The notes below the pieces were generated by a model, which saw only the letters and a program-made list of their open reading frames with translations, ran no database searches and was not told the DNA's origin. Below are positions 41,039-50,733 of a stretch of DNA of 64,000 nucleotides, piece by piece. Each line of letters opens with the position of its first letter. The stretch's first letter is position 1. The translations under genes were made by a program, and so were the position numbers. The DNA is from Flavobacterium quisquiliarum (lineage in GTDB: Bacteria > Bacteroidota > Bacteroidia > Flavobacteriales > Flavobacteriaceae), in NCBI RefSeq assembly GCF_019308285.1, contig NZ_WWEM01000011.1, forward strand, positions 124,001-188,000, in the 5' to 3' direction.

Positions 41039-41745
41039 AAATTCAGTTTTGTAAAGTTCCAGTTTAGCGTATTAAAAATTACCAGTTCATTCTTTAAAGT
41101 TGGTAAATTTAGAATCAATTTCAGCGTTTCATGCGCCATCATATTGCCAATAATTCCCGGTAAAGTTCCCAGAACTCCATTCAAATTACAATTCGGAACA
41201 TCTTTTGGATCAGGTATTTCAGGGAATAAATCACGAAGGTTTTTGCTTCCGTTATGATTAAAAACAGCAATCTGACCTTCAAATTTTAAAATACTTCCAT
41301 AGATTAAAGGTTTTCCAAGTTTCACACAAGTATCATTTACCAAATAACGCGTTGTGAAATTGTCTGAACCATCGACAATTATATCAAATTGCTCAATAAT
41401 TTGCGAGGCATTTTCAGCTGTTAGTTTCTCATTTATAGAAACAGCTTCAATTAACGGATTCAGTCTTGAAACTACTTCTCTGGCAACAATCGATTTTTGT
41501 TTTCCGATTTCATTTTCGGTATATAAAATTTGTCTATGAAGATTATGAATCTCAATCGTATCAAAATCCATAATTCCGATAAAACCAACTCCAGCCGTTG
41601 CAATGTATTGTAAAATTGGACAGCCCAAACCGCCAGCGCCAATTACTAAAACTCGGGCTTTTTTTAATTTTTCCTGACCTTCGTCGCCAATTTCAGGCAG
41701 TATAGTTTGTCTGTTATAACGAAGGAATTCTTGTATAATGCTCAC
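41035..41745 (-). CDS. thiF: ThiF family adenylyltransferase
   Basis: A 236-residue E1-like enzyme that activates the C-terminal glycine of ThiS. The Rossmann motif (VLVIGAGGLGCPILQYIATAGV), the DFDTIEIHNLHRQ Mg2+-ATP site and the catalytic-region SDNFTTRYLVND are seen. The zinc Cys pairs common in ThiF/MoeB are missing. Last gene of the thiamine operon; its end converges with the MOSC gene. Confidence 0.93.
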   Translation of the reverse strand: MSIIQEFLRYNRQTILPEIGDEGQEKLKKARVLVIGAGGLGCPILQYIATAGVGFIGIMDFDTIEIHNLHRQILYTENEIGKQKSIVAREVVSRLNPLIEAVSINEKLTAENASQIIEQFDIIVDGSDNFTTRYLVNDTCVKLGKPLIYGSILKFEGQIAVFNHNGSKNLRDLFPEIPDPKDVPNCNLNGVLGTLPGIIGNMMAHETLKLILNLPTLKNELVIFNTLNWNFTKLNF

Positions 41746-41820
41746 TTTTGATTTTAGATTTTAGATTTTAGATTGTTGATTTTAGATTTTTGGAATTTGG
41801 AATTTAATTTTTTGGAATTT
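41746..41820. repeat. Short tandem TTTTAGA repeat and GGAATTT words
   Basis: The gap between thiH and thiF is made of TTTTAGA-type repeats (41752-41790) followed by GGAATTTGGAATTT words of the dispersed family; no gene. Confidence 0.6.
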
Positions 41821-42933
41821 TTAAGCAAAACTCTTGTCCCAATCTTTCCAAACTGGTTCGTAACCTTTGTTTTTTATGATTTTTGAAATTTCTTCTGCCG
41901 AACGTTCATCACTGATTTCGAATTGCTCCAAAGATTGAGGATCGACGACATAACCGCCCGGATTTGTTTTAGAACCGGCGCTCATACTTGTAACTCCAAT
42001 TGGAATAATATTGTTTCTGAATTTTTCATTTTCTCTTGTTGAAATTGATATCTCTAAGTCTTCATTCCACAAACGATACGCACAAATCAATTGCGTCAAA
42101 TCTTTATCATCCATAATAAAATTGGGTTCGATAATTCCTTCAGCAGGACGCAAGCGAGGAAACGAAACAGAATATTTCGTCTGCCAATATTTTTTCTGAA
42201 GATAATCTAAATGCAAAGCATTAAAAAAGCTGTCCGTTCTCCAGTCTTCCAAACCTAACAAAACACCTAAGCCAATTTTATGAATTCCAGCAGTTCCAAT
42301 GCGATCTGGAGTTTCAAGTCTATAATCAAAATTTGATTTTTTGCCTTTCGTGTGATATTTTTTGTAAACTTCCTGATGATACGTTTCCTGATAAACTAAA
42401 ACGGAGTAAACTCCAGCATCATGCAAACGTTCGTAATCTTCTGTATAAAGTGGCTGCACTTCAACAGAAATAATTGAAAATTCTTTTCTAATTAAATTAA
42501 TTGCATTCAGGAAATAATTAATGTTTACGGTATAGTTTGCTTCGCCAGTAACCAATAAAACATGATCAAAACCTGTGTTTTTTAACGCTTCGACTTCTAG
42601 TTTTATTTCTGAATCAGTTAATGTTTTTCGCTTGATTTTATTGTCTAAGCTGAAACCGCAATAAGTGCAAATATTTTGGCATTCGTTGCTCAAATATAAT
42701 GGAGCGTACATTTGAATGGTTTTCCCAAAACGTTTCTTGGTAATTTCATGGCATTTCTGTGCCATTTGTTCTAAATAATTTTGGGCGACAGGAGAGATTA
42801 ATATCAAAAAATCATCGAGATTGTATTTGGTTTTAGCCAAAGTTCGTTCGACATCTTTTGATGTGGTTTGGTATATTCTGGATTGAATATCATCCCAATT
42901 ATATTGCTCAAAAATAGATTTAAATGTGTTCAT
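41821..42933 (-). CDS. thiH: 2-iminoacetate synthase ThiH
   Basis: A 370-residue radical SAM enzyme making dehydroglycine from tyrosine for the thiazole ring. The cluster motif is CQNICTYCGF (C-x3-C-x2-C) with the family C-terminal region. I take ATG 42933 (MNTFKS); the longer frame begins with GTG inside the left inverted repeat of the GxxExxY unit. Thus the unit inserted just ahead of thiH, and thiH must still be read from the operon. Confidence 0.94.
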   Translation of the reverse strand: MNTFKSIFEQYNWDDIQSRIYQTTSKDVERTLAKTKYNLDDFLILISPVAQNYLEQMAQKCHEITKKRFGKTIQMYAPLYLSNECQNICTYCGFSLDNKIKRKTLTDSEIKLEVEALKNTGFDHVLLVTGEANYTVNINYFLNAINLIRKEFSIISVEVQPLYTEDYERLHDAGVYSVLVYQETYHQEVYKKYHTKGKKSNFDYRLETPDRIGTAGIHKIGLGVLLGLEDWRTDSFFNALHLDYLQKKYWQTKYSVSFPRLRPAEGIIEPNFIMDDKDLTQLICAYRLWNEDLEISISTRENEKFRNNIIPIGVTSMSAGSKTNPGGYVVDPQSLEQFEISDERSAEEISKIIKNKGYEPVWKDWDKSFA

Positions 42934-42948
42934 AGTTTGATTTTGTTT

Positions 42949-43523
42949 CACGCAGATTTTGCAGATTTAAGCAGATTAAAAGTGATTTTTATTTATTGAC
43001 ATTCTTCATTTTCTATATTTTATTGGCAATTCTTTTGATGTCATTTAAAATATTAAGAGTATTAAAGTTTACCAGTAATCCTAATTTCTTATTAGAAAGT
43101 CTAAGATAAGTTGCTATTTGTTTGAAATGTATTGGTGATAATTCTTCGACAGATTTTAATTCGATAATTACTTTATCTTCAACTAATATATCAAGTCTAA
43201 AAGCTGTGTCAAGTATTATTTCTTCATAATTAATACTAATTTCTATCTGTCTTTTAACTTTTAGATCTAATTTTTCCAATTCATAAAATAAAGCGCTTTC
43301 ATAAACAGACTCAAATAATCCTGGTCCTAAATTATTATATACTTTAAAAATTGCTCCACGTATTAAATATGATAATTCATTTTTATTCATTATTCTTTAA
43401 TTTAAATTCGACTTAAAAATAAAGAATTTTCTTTCTTTTTCATAAGCGGTCTTTATGAGAATTTCACAGATAAAGAGAATATTAATCTTTATTAAATCTG
43501 CCTAAATCTGCAAAATCTGCGTG
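42949..43523. mobile_element. 575-bp unit: GxxExxY gene flanked by inverted repeats
   Basis: Both ends are 29-base inverted repeats (42949-42977 and 43495-43523; one mismatch), each built of GCAGATTT-type sub-repeats and starting CACGCAGATTTTGCAGATTT. The single gene inside is at 43013. The right end lies 10 bases from the thiG stop and the left end 15 bases from the thiH start. No transposase is present, so mobility is inferred. Confidence 0.65.
43013..43390 (-). CDS. GxxExxY protein (PD-(D/E)XK-like)
   Basis: A 125-residue protein with the motif G-L-F-E-S-V-Y (residues about 24-30) after NLGPG. The later FRLDILVEDKVIIELKS stretch carries D-x(n)-E-x-K residues as in PD-(D/E)XK nucleases. 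The family is spread over many bacteria as single genes, function unknown. It is the only non-thiamine gene in the thi operon and lies inside inverted repeats. Confidence 0.88.
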   Translation of the reverse strand: MNKNELSYLIRGAIFKVYNNLGPGLFESVYESALFYELEKLDLKVKRQIEISINYEEIILDTAFRLDILVEDKVIIELKSVEELSPIHFKQIATYLRLSNKKLGLLVNFNTLNILNDIKRIANKI

Positions 43524-43533
43524 GAAAAAAAAA

Positions 43534-44310
43534 TTATTCAAATAAAAAAGCAGTCAAAGGACTAGAAGCCGAAGCATAATTCTGCTGATTAGCAATTCGA
43601 GCTTCAAAAGCTTTTCTTCCTGCCATAACAGCTTCTTTGAATGCTTCAGCCATTAATTTTGGATTTCCGGCAACGGCAATTGCGGTGTTTACCAAAACAG
43701 CATCGGCACCAATTTCCATGGCTTTTGCAGCATCAGATGGAGCGCCAATTCCAGCGTCAACAATAACAGGAATATTGCTTTGTTCAATTATTATTTCTAA
43801 GAAATCTATCGTTTTTAAACCCTTGTTGCTTCCAATAGGCGAACCCAAAGGCATTACTGCTGAAGTTCCAACATTCTCTAAATGTTTGCATAAAACAGGA
43901 TCAGCGTGAATGTACGGAAGAACTATAAAGCCAAGTTTAGCTAATTCTTCTGTTGCTTTTAAAGTCTCAATCGGATCCGGCATTAAGTATTTTGGATCAG
44001 GATGAATTTCCAGTTTTACCCAGTTTGTTTCTAATGCTTCACGAGCCAATTGTGCTGCGAAAACGGCTTCTTTGGCATTTCGCGCTCCCGAAGTATTAGG
44101 AAGCAAATTAATATTAGGATGTTTTAAATGAGACAAAATAGCATCAGTATCCGTTTCCAAATCAATGCGTTTAAGTGCAACTGTAACCAATTCACTTTCT
44201 GATGCTAAAATGGCACCCTCCATTTCTTCATTCGATCCAAATTTTCCCGTTCCTAAAAACAAACGGGATTTGAAGCTTTTATCTCCAATATTAAACAATG
44301 ACGTTTGCAT
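43534..44310 (-). CDS. thiG: Thiazole synthase ThiG
   Basis: A 258-residue TIM-barrel enzyme forming the thiazole phosphate from deoxyxylulose-5-phosphate, ThiS-thiocarboxylate and dehydroglycine. The catalytic lysine lies in VTVALKRID, and [31 protein letters not shown] and PVIVDAGIG are family motifs. Its 5' end overlaps thiE by 20 bases. The 3' end is 10 bases from the GxxExxY unit. Confidence 0.97.
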   Translation of the reverse strand: MQTSLFNIGDKSFKSRLFLGTGKFGSNEEMEGAILASESELVTVALKRIDLETDTDAILSHLKHPNINLLPNTSGARNAKEAVFAAQLAREALETNWVKLEIHPDPKYLMPDPIETLKATEELAKLGFIVLPYIHADPVLCKHLENVGTSAVMPLGSPIGSNKGLKTIDFLEIIIEQSNIPVIVDAGIGAPSDAAKAMEIGADAVLVNTAIAVAGNPKLMAEAFKEAVMAGRKAFEARIANQQNYASASSPLTAFLFE

Positions 44311-44929
44311 ATAATTTTTCGTTTAATTGTTGAATTAATATTTTCTTTTCCAGACTTTCTGTGATGATTCCAGAAACTGCAATTCCATGAATCCCTGTTT
44401 CCATTAACGGATTTACATCTCGCAGCGTAATACCTCCGATAGCATAAACCGGAATTTCAATTTTATTCTTTTTCATTTTCTGAAGAATATCAAAATAGCC
44501 CGATAATCCTAAAATTGGACTTAATTTTTCTTTTGTGGCAGTAAAACGAAAAGGTCCTAAACCAATATAATCACAACCATTTTGAACATGATTATGAATG
44601 TCTTCAACAGTATTAGCAGTGCCACCTATGATTTTTGTTGAGCCTAAAATGGCTCGTGCTTCGTCAATTTTTGTGTCGGTTAGGCCTAAGTGAACTCCGT
44701 CTGCAGCAATTCTTTTGGCAAGATGTAAATCATCATTTACAATAAAAGTTGCCAAATATTCTTCACATAAAAGTTTTACTGCTTCTGCTAAAGTGAAAGT
44801 ATCTTGCGCAGTTTGGTTTTTAAATCGCATTTGAACCCAATTGCATCCAGCATCAAGAGCTTGATGAATGTTGTACAGTTGTGTTTCGATGGTTTCGCCT
44901 TGCGAAATATATTGCAGTTTGCTATACAT
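44291..44929 (-). CDS. thiE: Thiamine-phosphate synthase ThiE
   Basis: A 212-residue enzyme coupling HMP-PP and thiazole phosphate. Motifs [33 protein letters not shown] and [14 protein letters not shown] (pyrophosphate site) are intact. It overlaps thiD by 8 bases and thiG by 20 bases, so these genes are tightly coupled. Confidence 0.95.
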   Translation of the reverse strand: MYSKLQYISQGETIETQLYNIHQALDAGCNWVQMRFKNQTAQDTFTLAEAVKLLCEEYLATFIVNDDLHLAKRIAADGVHLGLTDTKIDEARAILGSTKIIGGTANTVEDIHNHVQNGCDYIGLGPFRFTATKEKLSPILGLSGYFDILQKMKKNKIEIPVYAIGGITLRDVNPLMETGIHGIAVSGIITESLEKKILIQQLNEKLYANVIV

Positions 44930-45674
44930 AATGATATCCGATTAAGGTTGATGTTGAACTCAGGTATTTTTCGATATAGGTTTTGGCATTTTTACAAGCC
45001 ATTTCTAAAGTCTGATTTAAAGCTAAATTGGAAGCTATTGCTGAAGAAAGCACACAGCCTGAACCATGTTTTTCAGTACAATCTTTTTCCGAAGCAAACA
45101 AGTCGATGATTTTATTTTTTAAAAACAATTGATCTTTCCCAACTTCATTTAAATTATGACCGCCTTTTAAAAGAATTGCAGTGGAAGTTTCATTTTCAAT
45201 CCAAAGATGATCTTTTATAAAACCAGGAAGTAATTTTTCAATTTCTATATAATTTGGCGTAATTAAATCAATTTTTGAAAGGATTTTGTTTAAATCTAAG
45301 CGATCTTCAATGCTTAAAAATTCGAATTCTGTTGTCGATTTCAAAACAGGATCCCAAACAATTTGTGTTGTTGGAGACAGCAGTTTTATAGTCGAAAGAA
45401 TTCGGTTTAAATAATGCAAAGAAGGAACAACCCCAATTTTTACGGCATTGATTTTATAACTTAAAAAAAGCGTTTCCATAGAACGAATTACAAAACTCAG
45501 ATTTGTCCACTGTATTTCGTGAAATTTATTTTCGGTCTGAATAGTATTGGCAGTCGCAATGGCAAAACCAGTAACTTTATGCTGTTCAAATGTTTTGATG
45601 TCAGCCAAAATCCCAGCACCACCGGACGGATCTAAACCTGCGATTGTAAGTACGAATGGACGATTTTCTGACAT
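44922..45674 (-). CDS. thiD: Hydroxymethylpyrimidine (phosphate) kinase ThiD
   Basis: A 250-residue ribokinase-fold enzyme with the starting LTIAGLDPSGGAGILADIKTFEQ, and the anion-hole/catalytic part EKHGSGCVLSSAIASNLA. It phosphorylates HMP and HMP-P. Its start lies 43 bases inside the end of the upstream thiE-like gene. Confidence 0.95.
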   Translation of the reverse strand: MSENRPFVLTIAGLDPSGGAGILADIKTFEQHKVTGFAIATANTIQTENKFHEIQWTNLSFVIRSMETLFLSYKINAVKIGVVPSLHYLNRILSTIKLLSPTTQIVWDPVLKSTTEFEFLSIEDRLDLNKILSKIDLITPNYIEIEKLLPGFIKDHLWIENETSTAILLKGGHNLNEVGKDQLFLKNKIIDLFASEKDCTEKHGSGCVLSSAIASNLALNQTLEMACKNAKTYIEKYLSSTSTLIGYHYV

Positions 45675-46255
45675 AATTTAAATTGTTTTACAGGATTTTC
45701 ATTGTTCCAAATTGTTCCTAAAAGTGCAACATCATCAAAACCTCCTTCAAGCGTTTCTTGAATATTTTCAGGATCAATTCCGCCTAAAGCGATTACTTTT
45801 GTTTTATAATTTGTTCTTGATTTTAATGCTTCAAAAAGATCTGTTTTTGGCAGATAATTTTCTTTTGAAATACTTTGAAAAACAGGACTTAGAAATGCAT
45901 AATCAAAATCGTTTTCTAAGGAATTAAAATCTTCTATTGAATGTGTTGATGTTGAAATTGATTCGCATTTATACCTACAAGGTTTTGTAAACCTTGCAGG
46001 AAAGACTGAATTGTTTTTTCTTTCTTTTTCGGAAAAATGAAATCGGTTAATTCCAAAATCTTCTGCCAGTTTATGATGATTGTGCAAGACAAGTTGCTCT
46101 CTAAATTCCAATTTTATCTGATGAATAAACTGTGCCATTTCCAATTCAGAAAAATCAGGTTTCCGAATATGGAGCAAAGACAATCCTTCTTCAAACAAAG
46201 AATGAATTGTCTTGATTTCGTTTACAACAGCAAAAGGATCTGAAATTAAAACCAT
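45632..46255 (-). CDS. Second thiamine-phosphate-synthase-like protein (ThiE/TenI-type)
   Basis: A 207-residue TIM-barrel protein similar to ThiE/TenI: GLSLLHIRKPDFSE, the HNHHKLAEDFGINRFHFSEKER part, and DYAFLSPVFQSISK are recognisable, as is VIALGGIDPENI. It lacks several ThiE substrate residues (for example the usual VNDR becomes LHNHH), so it fits TenI-like more than ThiE. Between HFSEKER and STSTHS it carries about 16 extra residues partly coded by a palindromic repeat (45974-46000), giving an odd Lys/Arg/Cys stretch. Confidence 0.8.
   Translation of the reverse strand: MVLISDPFAVVNEIKTIHSLFEEGLSLLHIRKPDFSELEMAQFIHQIKLEFREQLVLHNHHKLAEDFGINRFHFSEKERKNNSVFPARFTKPCRYKCESISTSTHSIEDFNSLENDFDYAFLSPVFQSISKENYLPKTDLFEALKSRTNYKTKVIALGGIDPENIQETLEGGFDDVALLGTIWNNENPVKQFKLCQKIVHSYLQSQV
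45974..46000. repeat. Palindromic repeat inside a coding sequence
   Basis: CCTACAAGGTTT and AAACCTTGCAGG form a 12-bp stem with one mismatch around TGT. It is in frame in the thiE-like gene, making residues of the PARFTKPCRYK segment. Confidence 0.7.
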
Positions 46256-46294
46256 ATCTTTTTTCTATATTCTTTCCTATATTCTCTAAAAAAA

Positions 46295-48228
<1,934 letters not shown>

Positions 48229-48240
48229 GAAATTTAAATT

Positions 48241-48447
48241 CTAACCTCCTTGGGTAGCAGAAATAATCAAAATTTCGTCAGTTTCTTGTACGAAGAATTC
48301 GTTCCATTTGGTTTTTGGAACAACGGTGTTGTTAATAGCAACGGCGATTCCGTTTTGTTTTTGCGGAATTTCGAGATCGAGCAATGATTGAACGCTTAGC
48401 GATTCAGCATTGAAATGTTTAGTTTGTTGATTGATTTTTAGTTCCAT
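48241..48447 (-). CDS. thiS: Sulfur-carrier protein ThiS
   Basis: A 68-residue ubiquitin-like protein ending in the required GG (ATQGG), which ThiF adenylates and which later carries the thiocarboxylate for ThiG. First gene of the operon after the TPP riboswitch. A GTGTATA/TATACAC hairpin lies at 48461-48476 just upstream and an AAAGGA touches the ATG. Confidence 0.93.
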   Translation of the reverse strand: MELKINQQTKHFNAESLSVQSLLDLEIPQKQNGIAVAINNTVVPKTKWNEFFVQETDEILIISATQGG

Positions 48448-48530
48448 TCCTTTAAGTTTAGTGTATAGTTATACACAATAGGAATGGCTACAATAACGCA
48501 CAGAAATGCGTTCAAGAAGTCATCTTACTT

Positions 48531-48608
48531 TTCCCTACGCTAGTATGAACTAGATCAGGTTCAGAGGGTAAAATCTCAGCCTACAAGTTGTAGACACCCC
48601 TAAAGTGT
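48531..48608 (-). promoter_or_regulatory. TPP riboswitch (THI element) of the thi operon
   Basis: On - the stretch reads GGGGTGTC near its start, GGCTGAGATTTTACCC, GAACCTGATC, and ends CGTAGGGAA. Between it and thiS lies a hairpin AACGCA/TGCGTT (48495-48512) and the GTGTATA hairpin that may form the expression platform. Confidence 0.95.
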
Positions 48609-48612
48609 GAAG

Positions 48613-48620
48613 CAAATGTA
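48613..48620 (-). promoter_or_regulatory. -7 element of the thi operon
   Basis: On - it reads TACATTTG (TAnnTTTG), just upstream of the riboswitch; a clear -33 TTG was not found at the normal spacing. Confidence 0.65.
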
Positions 48621-48697
48621 ATAAAATTTGTTTGAAAGTTTCAGGTTTCATGTTTCAAGTTTTTGAAAAACTGAAAACCGAAACTGAAAATCTGTGG

Positions 48698-49264
48698 CTA
48701 TTTTTCCTTGCGGATAAAGCAATCTTCCGCGTGATCATTGACCATTCCGGTGGCTTGCATGTGCGCGTAAATAACGGTGGAACCAACAAATTTAAATCCT
48801 CTTTTTTTCAAATCTTTGCTGATTTCATCTGAAAGTGGCGTAGTTGCAGGAACTTCTTTTGAAGTTTTAGGATTGTTTATGATAGGTTTTCCATCAGTAT
48901 ATTTCCAGATATAATCGGAGAAAGTTCCAAATTCTTCCTGAACTTTCATAAAAGCCTGTGCATTTGAAACCGCAGCTTTAATTTTAAGTTGATTGCGAAT
49001 AATGCCGGTATTCTGCATTAACTCTTCGATTTTTTCTTCAGAATAATTGGCTACTTTTTTGTAATCGAAATAATCAAAAGCAGCTCTAAAGTTTTCTCTT
49101 TTATTTAAAATCGTAATCCAGCTTAGTCCTGCTTGAAAAGTCTCCAGAATTAAAAACTCAAATAGGGTAGGATCGTCATAAACTGGAACTCCCCATTCTT
49201 CATCATGGTATTTTTTGTATAAATCGCTTGAGGTACACCAGCCGCATCTAATCTTATCTTCCAT
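48698..49264 (-). CDS. tag: DNA-3-methyladenine glycosylase I
   Basis: A 188-residue glycosylase that removes 3-methyladenine from DNA. RCGWCTSSDLYKKYHDEEWGVP is the N-terminal family motif with the zinc Cys, and ETFQAGLSWITILNKRENFR the DNA-binding helix; the C-terminal HAEDC supplies the other zinc ligands. It is far from the alkylation cluster at 12-15 kb. It shares one base with the lipoprotein gene stop upstream. Confidence 0.95.
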   Translation of the reverse strand: MEDKIRCGWCTSSDLYKKYHDEEWGVPVYDDPTLFEFLILETFQAGLSWITILNKRENFRAAFDYFDYKKVANYSEEKIEELMQNTGIIRNQLKIKAAVSNAQAFMKVQEEFGTFSDYIWKYTDGKPIINNPKTSKEVPATTPLSDEISKDLKKRGFKFVGSTVIYAHMQATGMVNDHAEDCFIRKEK

Positions 49265-49890
49265 TATTTTCCAATTTTCCAGTGATAGCCTTTTACGCTC
49301 GGTATATAAGCTTTTGTTCCAATTATGATTAAATCGGTATAAACTTTCTTTTTGTATTTGATTCCGATTGCTTGTCCTGAAGTATATATTTTATTCGCCT
49401 CAAACTTGAATTTAATTTTCGCATCATTAAATTTTGCATCCGAAATCTTTTCAATAAACCAAGTCGATTTCCATTTTACTTCAATTTCATCTTCTGCAGT
49501 TTTGGTAATGCTTTTTATTAATTTAATTCCGTCAGCTGGAATATTGTGGTTTTCAATAAGTTCTTTTTGTGTTATAGTCTCTCCTGTTTTACAGTCGGCT
49601 ATAAACTTCTTAAAAGCGGTAATTCCTAAAAACTTTTCATTTTCAGCTTCTGCATTTACTGCAATGCTATCAGCTAAAGGTTTTACATTCTCAGAAGTTG
49701 CTTCCGTTGTTGTGATTTTGTCTACAATGGATTGTTTATATTTATTTACGGTTTCAACAGTACTTTCTGAAATAGTCTCTATTTTATTCGTAATCTTATC
49801 AGTAACTTCTAGTAGTTGTTTTTTAACGTCTTTAGAACAACTCACAAAACTTAACAGCATGATTGATAGTAGTATTTTACAATGCTTCAT
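49264..49890 (-). CDS. Hypothetical lipoprotein, 208 residues
   Basis: Signal peptide with LSFVSC-SKD lipobox, an amphipathic coiled-coil-like stretch (residues 20-65, DKITNKIETISESTVETVNKYK) and a beta-rich C-terminal half (WKSTWFIEKISDAKFNDAKIKFKF...). No family recognised. Its stop overlaps the tag start by one base, so the two are coupled, though no functional tie is known. Confidence 0.65.
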   Translation of the reverse strand: MKHCKILLSIMLLSFVSCSKDVKKQLLEVTDKITNKIETISESTVETVNKYKQSIVDKITTTEATSENVKPLADSIAVNAEAENEKFLGITAFKKFIADCKTGETITQKELIENHNIPADGIKLIKSITKTAEDEIEVKWKSTWFIEKISDAKFNDAKIKFKFEANKIYTSGQAIGIKYKKKVYTDLIIIGTKAYIPSVKGYHWKIGK

Positions 49891-49891
49891 T

Positions 49892-50563
49892 CTATTGTTC
49901 CTGATTTTTATGGTGCTTATCGTTTTCCAAATACTTTTTAATTAAGTGATGTCCCAAGTAAATGGCGGGAGTTAATAAAATGGCAATGGCTAATTTGAAA
50001 GTATAACCAATTAATCCTGAAGAAATAAAAGTGTCAAAATCAATTTTTCCGGGAAGCCAAAAAGCAATTCCAAGAACAATAAACGAATCAAATAATTGTG
50101 AAATTACTGTAGAACCTGTAGCTCTCAGCCATATTTTCTTTTCTCCTGTTCTGTTTTTGAAAAACCAGAAAATCCAGACGTCAATTAGCTGCGATGCCAT
50201 AAAAGCAATTAAACTTCCGACAATAATCCACATACTCTGTCCAAAAACAGCTTGAAATTGATCGTCATTGACAGGGCTGATTCCTTTTGCGGCCGGAATA
50301 GTAATGGCCATAAATAGAATCAGAAAAGCATAGGCAATTAAACAGGCTGTGATAAAAGAAAGTTTTTTTACTCCTTTTTCGCCAAAATATTCATTAATTA
50401 AATCGGTTGTCAGAAAAACGATCGGCCAAGGGAGAATTCCTACACTCATTACAAAAGGCCCAACCTGAATTAATTTTCCTCCAATAAGCTCTGCTACAAC
50501 AGCATTCGTGATAAATATTCCTGCAAGAATTACAAAAACAATCTCTTTTCTGGTTTTAAACAT
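49892..50563 (-). CDS. Queuosine-precursor transporter (YhhQ/VUT family)
   Basis: A 223-residue membrane protein from the ATG at 50563; a longer frame to 50587 is less likely. About six hydrophobic segments, with FLTTDLINEYFGEKGVKK and SQLIDVWIFWFFKNRTGEKK-type motifs of the VUT/YhhQ family, which imports preQ0 or preQ1 for queuosine synthesis. I found no preQ1 riboswitch ahead. It is followed by the lipoprotein gene after one base. Confidence 0.9.
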   Translation of the reverse strand: MFKTRKEIVFVILAGIFITNAVVAELIGGKLIQVGPFVMSVGILPWPIVFLTTDLINEYFGEKGVKKLSFITACLIAYAFLILFMAITIPAAKGISPVNDDQFQAVFGQSMWIIVGSLIAFMASQLIDVWIFWFFKNRTGEKKIWLRATGSTVISQLFDSFIVLGIAFWLPGKIDFDTFISSGLIGYTFKLAIAILLTPAIYLGHHLIKKYLENDKHHKNQEQ

Positions 50564-50733
50564 GTTGTTTTGGTTATGAAGTTTCAAATTTAAGCTATTT
50601 TTTAAAACCTGATATTAGTAAATTTTTAAAATAACATCCATTTGAAGTTTGATTCTGATTGGTTACTTTTGAGATTCTCACACTTCAAATTTAAAGAAAA
50701 GTGTTTGGAGGAACTTTATAAAATGATTTGATT

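Noticed and set aside
41746..41820. CRISPR-like repeats between thiH and thiF
   Set aside because: The repeated unit TTTTAGA is 7 bases long and without spacers; a simple tandem repeat.
43013..43390. Transposase candidate inside the inverted-repeat unit
   Set aside because: The protein has the GxxExxY signature and nuclease-like residues but no DDE or HUH transposase motif; so no claim of an autonomous element is made.
48461..48512. Second riboswitch between the THI element and thiS
   Set aside because: Only two short hairpins (AACGCA/TGCGTT, GTGTATA/TATACAC) are present; they are better read as the expression platform of the TPP riboswitch.
49352..49945. 197-codon open frame on +
   Set aside because: It lies antisense over the lipoprotein gene at 49264-49890, which has a good lipobox and overlaps tag in operon style; the + translation is merely hydrophobic and has no family features.
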